A stretch of 64,000 nt of DNA from positions 1 through 64,000 of the forward strand of contig WNNJ02001646.1 in assembly GCA_012934845.2 (NCBI GenBank). The letters are read 5' to 3'. The position numbers were made by a program, and so were the translations under genes. The DNA is from Pomphorhynchus laevis. Lineage: Eukaryota > Acanthocephala > Palaeacanthocephala > Echinorhynchida > Pomphorhynchidae. Every line of letters starts with the position of its first letter. Within the stretch, counting starts at the first letter, position 1. Below, piece after piece: positions 21,170 through 30,954 of the stretch. Below the pieces are notes generated by a model, which was given only the letters and a program-made list of their open reading frames with translations, was not told the origin of the DNA and did no database searches.

Positions 21170-21800
21170 ATCATTACGCTTTCTTCAAACTGAAGAAGTT
21201 CGGTGGTTTTTGAGCAAGATACTCTTCGAAGTTATATTTATTTAATCTTTTTAGCTAAGTAAATTTATTTCTTGCATCACGATATGGCCTATTATTGTCA
21301 TAAGATAAACAGTATTGGTTGTAAAGATTTTTGCATTTTTTAAGTTGTTTCTTCAATTAATCGTCGAACTAAAGTTTATAGCTTTTACTATCGTTTGAGG
21401 TGCATAAAGGCGCATACCTATCAAGTAACAACATAGGCGTATCCTGGAAATGAACTCAAGCACTCTCCAATCCCACTGTAAAAGGATCTCACCAAACAAC
21501 GTGATCAAGATGACTAGACATTTTATCATAATCGGCTTCGAAAATGTTGAAGCTATTTATATTGCAATTGAAAGTTGACAAGGTGAATGGAAACTTAATT
21601 AGCATGCTGCATTGATCACTGTTTCCTAACGCCGCAAAATATCGTATGTTAATGAGTCCCGCAGTATTCGACGAACATAAGTCGATACGACCTCTTGATG
21701 TCCCCTTAAAACGAGAGCATTGATCCACATATTGAAAATTGTGATGTTTATTTATAAAGTCTAGTAGATCCTTAGATTTACAATCGCGTCCAATTAAACA
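21170..21800 (-). pseudogene. CR1-like LINE, endonuclease end and linker (decayed)
   Basis: The 79-codon stretch at 21489-21728 reads RGRIDLCSSNTAGLIN and ALGNSDQCSMLIKFPF, corresponding to the D-L and S-D-H blocks that close an APE-type endonuclease. Below it (21240-21420) the minus strand reads linker-like sequence (NRPYRDARNKF). The order and distance suggest it is the upstream part of the LINE at 18820-20155. Confidence 0.55.
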
Positions 21801-22159
21801 TGTTAACGTAAGACATGTTTAATTAACGTAAGGCATGTTTAAAATCGCAAAGTATGGTGAGAAATATAGGTCACCACATATCTTGTTACTCATATTATTG
21901 AATGTTTGAACTCTACGAAATTATAATATTGTTTGTTTGAATATTAAATTTTCAAAGTTGTTTTAATGTGAACAATATTTTTGTATTTGATCCCTTTTTT
22001 TAATTTTCTGCTATAGTGCTGCGAGGGTGCATATTTTGATGAATCGCTGTTTTGAGTATATGTTATTATCTTTTAATTAGGTATGTGCGCTATAGTAATG
22101 TGCACTATAGTAACATCACTATTAGTAATGTTGCTATTAGCTTCTCGTTCATATTAAGT

Positions 22160-22515
22160 GATCAAGATTAATGTAATCCAATTGGGGCGTTTCGACCTCA
22201 GTTTACTAATCGCTACAAGGTGGTCTCATCAGTGTGGCCATGTAACTACACAACTTAGACAGTACTTAATCCTCAGTAAACCTCTGAAAGGAATTCACTA
22301 AGCGCAAGCTCCTCCACCAGTGACCAGCCTTACATCTGGTATGGTTTGCATAAGCAGTGGCTTCACAGGACAGTACGTGTGTTATCGTGATGATTATCGT
22401 GCTATCACATGATTACACGTGAGGATTAAGTACTGTCGAAGTTGTGTAGCTACAGGGCCACATCCTAGCCTCCAATGAGGTGTTTCAACTAATGTCGAAA
22501 CGCCTCATTGTAGGC
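22160..22515. ncRNA. Inverted pair of hammerhead-like motifs
   Basis: The left arm (minus) reads CTGATGA, GACC, a ~26-nt loop, GGTC, GAAACGCCCC. The right arm (plus, about 22420-22505) is its inverted relative, with GTCGAAACGCCTC intact but a lost CTGATGA. The inner arms are strongly paired: ACTACACAAC, then AGTACTTAATCCTCA (22231-22268), against TGAGGATTAAGTACT and GTTGTGTAG (22421-22454). This is a third independent case of hammerhead sequences in head-to-head inverted form. Confidence 0.6.
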
Positions 22516-22559
22516 TAAGCGTATGTTGTAGGTGCATTCCGGGTTAAGCTTCCCTACGA

Positions 22560-23225
22560 AAGTTGTAAAAAAGCATGCAGGTTTATACTTTCCTGATCGT
22601 GTTAATTATTATTATTACTTCACGTGATAGTGAAGCGAGACTTGATGTCGTGTGCACAGGTCTGTTCGGAAGACGAAGCGAGCGCGTCTTTATGGACGTC
22701 GCTATATTCAATTGTCATGCTGCTTCTTATTCTGAGAGATCGCCTTCATCAGTCCACAACTATCATGAGTCGCGCAAAAACGCCCGTTACCTTGAACGTA
22801 TTGTAACTGTGGAGAGGGCCCAATTCACACCGATAGTGTTTTCATCGTCTGGAGGCGTTGGTAAGACCGGAGATTGCGTTCTGAAGGCATTAGCCAGGAT
22901 GTTGGCCAATAAGCGCGAAATAGACTATGTGACGTGTATCGCACTTATCCGACGAAGGATAAGTTTCTCCCTTGCGCGATCAACTTCTATGTGTCTTCGC
23001 AGCCCCCGCTCTGCATTTCACCGGTTCGAGCACGGACAGCAAATCCATTCGGAGATAATTAGTCGTGGATCCGCTACGGATAGCTGAGATTTTAATGAAG
23101 TCTTAAATTTAATGTTTATATTAGGGCCCATTTGCGGGTAACTTTATGATTGTAATTTTTAATTGTATTAATATTGGTTTAAACAAATTAAAACAGAAAA
23201 AAAATTATTATTATTATTAAATACA
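22560..23225 (+). mobile_element. Retroelement C-terminal-domain copy 1 (truncated)
   Basis: The 170-codon frame (22575-23087) encodes a domain widespread in invertebrate retroelements: SEARLDVVCTGLFGRR, ERVFMDVAIFNCHAASY, a K/R-rich stretch with YLERI, FTPIVFSSSGGVGKTGD, and a helical end with RRRISFSLARSTSMCLR. The R-x-D then F-x-DV pattern suggests a PD-(D/E)XK-like nuclease fold (inference). After the stop come GGGTAAC and a tail AAAAAAAATTATTATTATTA then AAATACAAC. It has a 5'-truncated form, with no reverse transcriptase present. The element class is uncertain. Confidence 0.6.
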
Positions 23226-24358
23226 ACTTTGTATACATGGAGGACTTGGTATAGTCGACTATACTCAAGAATGCTATAATGAATACGAGAAATCACGCAT
23301 GATGTATAGGGCTAGTGTAGATAGAGACCACTCAGAAGTTCCCCTAGAAACGTCTCAGCATAATGTAGTCAAGCAGATAAGAGAAATGAACATAATAAAG
23401 TTTAACAGAATGGTGACGGAGATTACTAGTAACTCTAAAAATGATTTAAAGACAATTTTATGGAATGCCAGCACGAAAGGTGCCTACTCGTGGTTAACAG
23501 CAGGGTTTGTTGAGGGTTTGTTCATATCCTCCTCAGAATTCCACGACGCGATTTCAATAAGATACGAGTGGAAACCGAATCGCTATTTGGGTGAGTGTGC
23601 GTGTGGAGTGTCTCTAACAACAATACACGCACTTTCATGCAAGACAGGCTGTTTCAACTTCATTCGTCACAACAGTGTCGCTAACGAGATTGCTAGATCA
23701 CTCAAGGAAACCTGTCGACTCGTATGTACAGAACCAGTATTGCTCCCGGTTCCAGACACAGTCATTTTTGAATCTCAAGCCACATCACGGGACAGAGAGG
23801 CAAGATCAGACATAAGATGTACTGGCCTCTTCGGGAATCTGACGGAGCGGTCCTTTATGGACGTATGCGTTTTCAACAACCTAGCGCCGTCTTATTCCTT
23901 GGATACAATGAAGGATCCCTTCAAGTACCATGAAAATCGGAAGCAGGCAAAATATACAGAGCGGATTGCGAAAATAGAAAATGCTTCGTTTCACCCGTTG
24001 ATTTTCTCAACTGTTGGTGGTATTGGAAAGATAGCGGACTCGATACTTAAGCGCATATCTTCACTTAAAGCGAGCAACAACAACCTTTCATATCCCGATT
24101 TGATCCGTCAAGAAAGAGCCAGGATTTCACTCCTTATTATAAAATCCACATCGATGGCTATGCGAAACAGGTATCAAGAACCAGGAACTCTAATTCACGA
24201 TAAGGACGCACCACTCTAAGTCGATTTGTACGATCAACTCCCTTTGAACTAAAAATTCAGATTTTGAATTGCCACTTTGGACCCATTAGAGGGTAACCTT
24301 TAAGCTGTCTTATTTTTGAATAATTTATATTATTTCAAAAAAAATTATTAAATACAAC
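23226..24358 (+). mobile_element. Retroelement C-terminal-domain copy 2 (longer)
   Basis: The 306-codon frame (23299-24219) has the same terminal domain (SDIRCTGLFGNLTERSFMDV, FHPLIFSTVGGIGKIADS) plus the segment that normally precedes it. That segment is WLTAGFVEGLFISSSEFHDA, a zinc-knuckle-like CACGVS and HALSCKTGCFNFIRHNSVAN. These are the hallmark blocks downstream of the RT in this retroelement family. The 3' end repeats the layout of copy 1 (GGGTAAC, then AAAAAAAATTATTAAATACA), and the two copies sit head to tail with a junction near 23226. It looks 5'-truncated; the RT part is absent. Confidence 0.6.
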
Positions 24359-26356
24359 AGCAGCAAAAGAGCGTAGAGCTCGTACAGGCTGGGTACAGGG
24401 TTAAAAAAATATCAATGAAAATCCGATTGTTTTAAGTTAGTACATTCTTCAGATTTCTCTTGAAGGACAAAATACTGGAGGCCGAAACCACTTGACTTGG
24501 TAGCTTATTCCAGCTTTTCCACGTTCGGTTGACAATTGTGTTAAATCTTCTTCGTGGACGAATGTGGGTCTTTAACGTGAGGTGATGTCCCCTCAATCTG
24601 TTTGAATTTCGAAGTTCGAACAGTTTGCGACAAACATGTTCCCTCTGCCCTTTTTGAACATTAAGCGCTGTCCACACAAACATTAAATCAGATGACTTTA
24701 AAGATTTCTTCACTGTGGTCACACCAAGTGCGTGAAGTCGAAAAATGAATGAGAGCTTGCGTTGGCTGGGTACAAGATGTGTGGCCTTGCGTAATATGGA
24801 TTCGTACAGGTTCATCTCTGTCGTAGTTTGAGGGTGACAGGCAGGTGAAGCGTATCTCATTAAAGATAAGACATAAGCATTGTAAATTAACTTAAAACTG
24901 GATGCGTCAAGCTGGCCAATGGTCCTTCTAATAAGTCCTAAAATTCGACGGCATTTAGCAACTGTGTGACTGGTATGTGGGATGGTCGATAAGCTTCTAT
25001 TTACGATCACTCCAAGGTCTTGAAATTGGAGAACTGTTTCAATTTCTCTTCCGTCAATGGTATATGATGAATTGATGTGTAGATGTCCGATGCGCATATG
25101 TTTTGACTTATCGGGGTTTAATACCAGTCCCCGTTGATTACACCATACCTTAATATTATCAATGTCTCTCTGGAGTATCATTGAATCTCGGCTATCGATT
25201 ATTGGTCGCCAAATTTTCAAGTCGTCGGCATATAAACCACATGGACTCGAAATAGCTGTAGTAAGCTCGTTGATGTAAATAATGAAGAGCAATGGACTGA
25301 GTACCGATCCCTGAGGAACACCGCGTCCAGGATTTCTTGTTTTTGACATTTGTTTATTAGCCAATACAGTAATCTTCCGATTTCTAAGGAAGGAGTTAAT
25401 CCAATTAAGGAGGGTTCCTCTGATGCCGTACTGTTCCAGCGTAATAAGGAGGACATCATAGTATATCCGATCAAATGCTTTGCTGAGGTCGAAAAACAAA
25501 ACATCAACACTAACTCCAGCCTCGGCATATCTGGTCCAATCACTCCTCGCAAGTATGAGGTTTGTGACAGTAGATCTTCCTGGGCGGAAACCATGCTGGT
25601 TGTCGCAGAGTACTTGGTTATCTTCTAGGTGCCCGATGATTCGTTTAAAAAGCAGTTTCTCTAGCACTTTACAAGCAACGCAGGTAAGGCTTATGGGCCG
25701 ATAGTTGCTTGCTAGATTACGGTCGCCTTTTTTGTAGAGAGGTCGGATTATAGAACATTTCCAATCTGATGGTATACAGCCTGTTGACAAGGAGAAATCG
25801 AATATGGTGTGTAAAGGTTCATATATTACTGGTGCAAGTTCCCGAAGAAGAATTGGAGGAATATTGTCTGGTCCTGCCGCAATTGATCGTGGTAGCTTTA
25901 GAAGTTCGTTAAGAACCTCAAATTTATCAAATGGAGTAAATTCGTAACACGGATATTGAGCAGTGGAGAATCTGGGGCAATACTGACAGGTAGGACTCTC
26001 TAGCGTGAATTGATCTAGGAAAATATTGGCAATTGCTTTGTCATCAGATGTGAGCTCACCGGTTTCCATAAATATAGAGTTAATCTCAGACGTAGTTGAT
26101 TTTAATGAGCTGATATGTTTGAACAATTTACTGGGATATCTTTTTGATGATCGACAAAGATTGGAAACGAAGCACCTGCGTTTCTGACGTTTGAGTGCCG
26201 TAACTTGATTTCGTAATTCCTTGTAATCGGTTGTATTGTAAAAAAGTTGTATTGAAATTCTTAATACTCTCGGCACTCGTTTGAGTGCCGTAACTTGATT
26301 TCGTAATTCCTTGTAATCGGTTGTATTGTAAAAAAGTTGTATTGAAATTCTTATTA
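24359..26356 (-). mobile_element. CR1-like LINE with a 649-codon open ORF2, 5' truncated
   Basis: Minus-strand element whose tail meets the tail of the preceding plus-strand retroelement at AAATTATTAAATACAAC. The reading frame covers the linker and reverse transcriptase without interruption, so the insertion is fairly young. The 5' end lies within the EN-RT linker, so endonuclease and ORF1 are missing. It ends with a 74-bp segment present twice at a 90-bp period (26190-26263 and 26280-26353), a feature of the 5' junction rather than of the family. Confidence 0.8.
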
Positions 26357-26381
26357 ATATAACGTCACCAGTAGTTTTCAA
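24432..26381 (-). CDS. LINE ORF2 fragment: reverse transcriptase
   Basis: 649 codons. Readable blocks: PRSIAAGPDNIPPILLREL, CSIIRPLYKKGDRNLASNYR then PISLTCVACKVLEKL, NQHGFRPGRSTVTNLI, VDVLFFDLSKAFDRIYYDVL, GVPQGSVLSPLLFIIYINEL, CGLYADDLKIWRP (catalytic YADD), VLNPDKSKHM and LGVIV. The C-terminus RLRGHHLTLKTHIRPRRRF and WKSWNKLPSQVV closes the ORF. About 55% of a full CR1 ORF2. The first ~60 codons are a duplicated junction segment (ISIQLFYNTTDYKELRNQVT appears twice), so the nominal start is not biological. The fragment could be expressed only from a foreign promoter. Confidence 0.8.
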   Translation of the reverse strand: MKTTGDVILIRISIQLFYNTTDYKELRNQVTALKRVPRVLRISIQLFYNTTDYKELRNQVTALKRQKRRCFVSNLCRSSKRYPSKLFKHISSLKSTTSEINSIFMETGELTSDDKAIANIFLDQFTLESPTCQYCPRFSTAQYPCYEFTPFDKFEVLNELLKLPRSIAAGPDNIPPILLRELAPVIYEPLHTIFDFSLSTGCIPSDWKCSIIRPLYKKGDRNLASNYRPISLTCVACKVLEKLLFKRIIGHLEDNQVLCDNQHGFRPGRSTVTNLILARSDWTRYAEAGVSVDVLFFDLSKAFDRIYYDVLLITLEQYGIRGTLLNWINSFLRNRKITVLANKQMSKTRNPGRGVPQGSVLSPLLFIIYINELTTAISSPCGLYADDLKIWRPIIDSRDSMILQRDIDNIKVWCNQRGLVLNPDKSKHMRIGHLHINSSYTIDGREIETVLQFQDLGVIVNRSLSTIPHTSHTVAKCRRILGLIRRTIGQLDASSFKLIYNAYVLSLMRYASPACHPQTTTEMNLYESILRKATHLVPSQRKLSFIFRLHALGVTTVKKSLKSSDLMFVWTALNVQKGQREHVCRKLFELRNSNRLRGHHLTLKTHIRPRRRFNTIVNRTWKSWNKLPSQVVSASSILSFKRNLKNVLT

Positions 26382-26399
26382 TCCAATTAATAAAATGTT

Positions 26400-26750
26400 G
26401 TGATCTTTGATAATATGGAGGTTATAAAACGTTTGATAAAATCACTTGAATATATATGAAAACTTTTGCATATTTCAGTTCACATCTCGATTACAGTAAT
26501 ATCATTTGCTTCACAAAACTTTTTTTTAACAAAATTTAAAATATTTTCTTCGTAGGCTTTAATTTCACTTTTGCTGTGCGCTAATCTGCCATACTAATTG
26601 AATACTAATGCTCATATTGTAACTAGAACAACTGAAAAGGTAATTTTTACTACAAAGGCTTTGACAAAATAAAAGTTTCGACGTCTCAAAATAGCTATTA
26701 ATTATGACAAAATTCTTGAATATTAAAAATTTTACGGGTTGGTAATATAT
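26400..26750. other. Intergenic, nothing recognised
   Basis: AT-rich, without a supported gene or repeat. Confidence 0.4.
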
Positions 26751-26756
26751 GAGATA

Positions 26757-28145
26757 ATAATATATTTATTTAACCTGGCAGATGCGTGACAGCTGCACGC
26801 TTACAAGTCCATTAATTAGAAAAAACAGCAAAAGTCATACAGATTAATTAGTTAAATTGTTTAAATAGAATCGGATTTGGCGTTCGAAGCACGGCATTGA
26901 GGTTGATAGGCGTATATGAATGAGCAGATGATTCTACGAGAAAGGAGCAGCCACAAGGAAACAATGGAAGCCAAAATAGGTAGAGTAGTTTGAGACATGT
27001 AAAAGAAGAGAATAACGGGAACGCAAAGACCAGTAAACAGAACGAGAATTGTCGAAAAAAGGAAGGTTGAGAAATCAAGGGATAAAAAGTTACAAGGCGG
27101 ATAGCAACTAGAAGACAAATTTGAACACGACAATAAATTGTAAGCAAATCGAGAGAAGCAAGATGGTAGGATGTATGATCAAATCGACGAAGACGGCGGA
27201 GAATTTGGACAGCTGCGTTGACGATGTGTTGTAGGGGAAGAAGAGTGGATTTAGGTGAATTGGAAAATAGACTAAGACAATAATCGAGTCTAGAAAAAAG
27301 GAGAGAAGATATGTCATACAAGAAGGGAAATCGATAAATCTACGAACTTGGCGGAGGTTGCGGAGTATCAAGGTAGATGAGTGTACTTTATCTCTAACGA
27401 AAGGTTTAAGTGAAAGTCGGTTGTCGAAATGGAAGCCTAGGAAAACGAGATTATCAACGATAGGAAGAATTGTAGAATTTAATGATACGTAGGGAGGTTC
27501 TAAGCCGAGGCGACGAGGTAGGATCCACATAATTTTGGATTTTTCAGGATTCAGAGAAAGGCGAAGGGAAAAAAGATGATTGGAAATTGAGACAAGACAG
27601 TCGGAAGCAGAAACACTAAGATCATGAATACGATAAACAGGTGCATGAGCATAGATGAGAATGTCATCAGCATATTGCATAACATAGAAGTTAAATAAAT
27701 GAGAAATCGAAGATTAATCAACGAGAAGAGAGAAAAGCAAAGGACTAATACGGATCATTGTGAAACACCAGACGGGATGGAAGGATAGAAAAGCAAATAG
27801 TTAGAACAGACACGAAATGTAAGTTTGATAGATATGAAGAAGATCAAGCTACAGTGGATAGTGAGAAGCCATACTAATGACGAAGACAATGGAGAAGAAT
27901 CGAGTGATCGGCGATGCCAAAATCAGATGAGATATCAAGATAAACTATGATACTACATATTTTTTATCACGCGAGATGAGTAAGTCGTTATAAACTTTAA
28001 GACATGCAATTTCAGTAGAGTGATTAGAGCGAAAAGCAGCTTGGAAGGGAGGAAATAAGTTGGAAGAAAAGATATATGTATTAACTTACTTGATAACGAG
28101 ACGCTCAAGGAGTTTAGAAAGGGTTGGGAGAAATGAGATAGGACT
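26757..28145 (-). mobile_element. LINE (subfamily A), 5'-truncated copy
   Basis: Closest to the full-length element at 2749-7413; both carry the long shared run with AAGCAGAAACACTAAGATCA. It covers the RT palm (VMQYADDILIYAHAPVYRIH at 27600-27680, SLNPEKSKIMWILPRRLGLE, PIVDNLVFLGFHFDNRL) and the C-terminal part (SRLDYCLSLFSNSPKST, RRLRRFDHT), with frame changes between blocks. The 3' end has TTTAACCTGGCAGATGCGTG at 26770. It stops abruptly at GAGATAGGACTGCAC (28145), a 5' truncation inside RT. Confidence 0.8.
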
Positions 28146-28149
28146 GCAC

Positions 28150-29100
28150 TATACCGTTCGTTAGATTAAAATTTAACTTTAAATAGTGATATTTTCCTGA
28201 TGAAATGCATCAATTTAATAGATTAAATTCACATATAATTTCTATTCATCACAATAGATGAATCAATTTGATTCCTCATTGTTAGATTGAGGGATAATTG
28301 TTGAAACTTAATAGCACACAATTTTTCCGTAAAGACCTTTATTTAAATTCTAACGATGTGGCTGCTATATATGAAATATATTGATAATTTTAGTTGATAT
28401 AATTGACCTTTTTATTCTGCATGTTACTTCACTCTACTTATAAGCCAACAACAGCATTACGCTATATTTCCAGTATTGGTGGATGTATCGACTACTGATT
28501 CAACACCTACATTTAACGTTTTCTTTCTTTAATGTTGGCTGTCGATTATTCGACTTGTTTGCTGTATTGTTTATTCGATTTAAAAATGGTATTCATTTAA
28601 CATTTTGCTAATTTAATTCATTTAGCATTTTGAAAATTTAATTGACACTTTCAAGATCTTAATTAGAAGTTTCCTCGCTTACAAGGCGATTTTGCCTTTA
28701 CTCTACGTGTAATGCAATATAATGACGGAAGAGTAGCCAGCAGGTGATTCCCGAATGTAAAATCGATATCGAGAATGAAAGTATGTTGAAACTTTAATGC
28801 TAGACATTATGGGTTGTATCGGCATTAAGAGCATGGTATCATTATCAGCATGTCAACATTATTTAATCTGTTGATACAAAAATTTAAGTTTCAAATTTAT
28901 TCAAAATGCTAATTAAATTTCTTGTTTATCTAGGGCAAATTCAAAATATTGATCAAATTGGAAAGATTACAAAAAGCTAAAATAATTTCTCAAATAATAA
29001 AAATTTGATCAATTTAATTATTGAATCCATACGACTATTCTGTGAAATTAAAACAAATAATGTTAATCTTGAATTACTTAATAATGGTCTCTATTGATTA
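28150..29100. other. Intergenic, nothing recognised
   Basis: AT-rich sequence; no gene, RNA or clear repeat. Confidence 0.4.
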
Positions 29101-29129
29101 TTATAAAAAATCACATTTGTATAATTTAT

Positions 29130-29330
29130 AATTATATAAATTATGATTATGAATTATAATTATGAAGAGTGAATCCGCTTCATCATCGGGTGCCCCTACG
29201 TATTTCGACAACGCGACTTTGTGGCTTTGACATGTGCTTTGACGTGTGCTTTGACATGTTCTTATCTGCCTTACGGCTAAGATCAAAGTGTAGTATAAAT
29301 TATAATTATATAAATTATTGGCCATTACAA
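29130..29330 (-). mobile_element. SINE-like copy sharing the 39.6-kb SINE tail
   Basis: On minus, GTCAAAGCCACAAAGTCGCG, TTGTCGAAATACG, GGGGCACCCGATGATGAAGC and the following CTCTTCATAATT match the 3' half of the tRNA-derived SINE at 39584-39750. The 5' part differs (AGCCGTAAGGCAGATAAGA) and has no box A/B, and it contains a short TGTCAAAGCACA repeat. It is flanked on both sides by AT-rich ATAATTATAATT runs. Either a SINE with a different head or a truncated chimera. Confidence 0.6.
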
Positions 29331-29334
29331 ACTA

Positions 29335-29884
29335 AGCAATTGTTCCAAATCCATGTGATTGATCAGCTAAATGGTAAAAAATTTGATATCATCTTATATC
29401 GATGTATTGATATTATTTGAATACACATTAAGCTTAGTATTTGCGGTTTATACCTTGCAAAAACCCCGAGGGTGTTTTGTTCAATTATTTAGTCTACTTT
29501 TGTCAAATTTTTACCGTAAGATTCTTTCGTGCTTTTTGAGATGACTTGGATATTTTAATTTTTCGATTTTGCGTTAAAGCTAAAAGTGTTATTGTGCACA
29601 TAATTTAATGGGTAATACGATACTGCAGCTGTCTATCAAGCTTGACAATGTGTTGAGAATTTCATATCACGCTGTTTCGCATCTCTAACGACGAAAAGGA
29701 ATTTTTCATTAGCAGTTGTCATATGTCATATTGCTATGAGTATACGAGACTTGCATTTACATTTTATCATTTCGGTTAACTGACGACATTAAGCGCTACG
29801 GATTTCTAACTCAATTTTTTACTCCAAATGCCAACAAATTATGCAAAGTTCGAAACGAAAAAACTTGTGAGTTTGATAAGAGCC
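29335..29884. other. Intergenic, nothing recognised
   Basis: No gene or repeat supported between the SINE-like copy and the start of the minisatellite. Confidence 0.4.
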
Positions 29885-30954
29885 GGAGTATGATTAAAGT
29901 AAGCTGATAAAAGATTGCATGATTAAAGTACGTGGATAAAGACCGGTTTATGATTAAAGTATCTGGATAAATGTCAATGCAAGATTAAAGTAAGTGGATA
30001 AGGGCCGACTTATCGGCCCTTATTAAAGGGCCTTAAAGACTTTATTAAATACACCATAATATTGCATGCAAGAATAAAAAAGGTAGGTCATCACCAACTC
30101 AGATAAAAATGACAGAATTTTTCTTTCGTTTTTTCATCTTCCCTTTCTATTTCATGGCCTCAGGTCCAGGGGGATCTGAGCCCCCCAATGCTTTATGATT
30201 AACGTACATGGATAAAGGCTAGTTGATGATAAGAGTACGTAGATAAATAGCGTGCACGATTAAAAAACGTGAATAAATGCTCGTGCATGATTTAAGTATG
30301 TGGATAAAATCCGCTTAGTGATTAAGGTACGTGAATAAAGGCCGGTGCATCATTAAAATAGGCTTGTGGAATTTTAAAGAAAACCAGTGCATAATTAAAG
30401 TATGTGGATAAACACCGGTGCATTATTAAAGTAGGTGGTTATTTAAGAAAACCCTCATTATTATTGAAGTAGGTGGATAAAAGCTGGTGCGTGATTTAAA
30501 TACGTAGATAAAAGCTGACTCGAAATAAAGTACGTTAATAAAGACCGCTGCATGATTAAATAATGCTGGTGCGTGATTAAAGTACGTTAACATATGTCGG
30601 TGTATGATTAAAGTACGTGGATGACGTGCATGAATAAAGAAGTCCGGTGCATGATTAAAGTACGTGGATAAATATCGGTACATGATTAAAGTACGTGGAT
30701 TAAGGCCTTGACTTATTAAAGTACGTAGATAAATAACGCGCAAGATTTAAGTACGTGGATAAATGCTGGTGCATGATTAGAGTACTTATATAAAAGCCGC
30801 TTCTAGATTAAAATACGTGGATAAAAGCCTGTGTATGATTAATGTACGTGGATAAAGGACGGTGTCTGATTAAAGTACGTGGATAAAAGAAGGTGTGTGA
30901 TTTAAATAGTTTATAAAGAGTATGCATGATTAAAATATGTGGATAAAAAAAGGA
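29885..30954. repeat. 31-bp minisatellite, block 1
   Basis: Tandem units of about 31 bp with consensus parts TGATTAAAGTACGTGGATAA and AGGCCGGTGCA. Copies vary at roughly 10-30% of positions and some are partial. Blocks 2-4 (32218, 34425 and 42205) are the same array, interrupted by transposons. Confidence 0.9.
30085..30192 (-). mobile_element. Partial tRNA-derived SINE (second family)
   Basis: On minus, GGGGCTCAGATCCCCCTGGA and CCTGAGGCC match the box-B half of the SINE at 34195-34320, followed by an A-rich tail. The box-A half is absent, so this is a 5'-truncated copy inserted in the minisatellite. Confidence 0.55.

Noticed and set aside
25350-25704. Two plus-strand open frames
   Set aside because: Antisense shadows of the 649-codon LINE ORF2.
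28185-28230. CTGATGA-like box near 28198
   Set aside because: No pairing stem II and no GAAA downstream.
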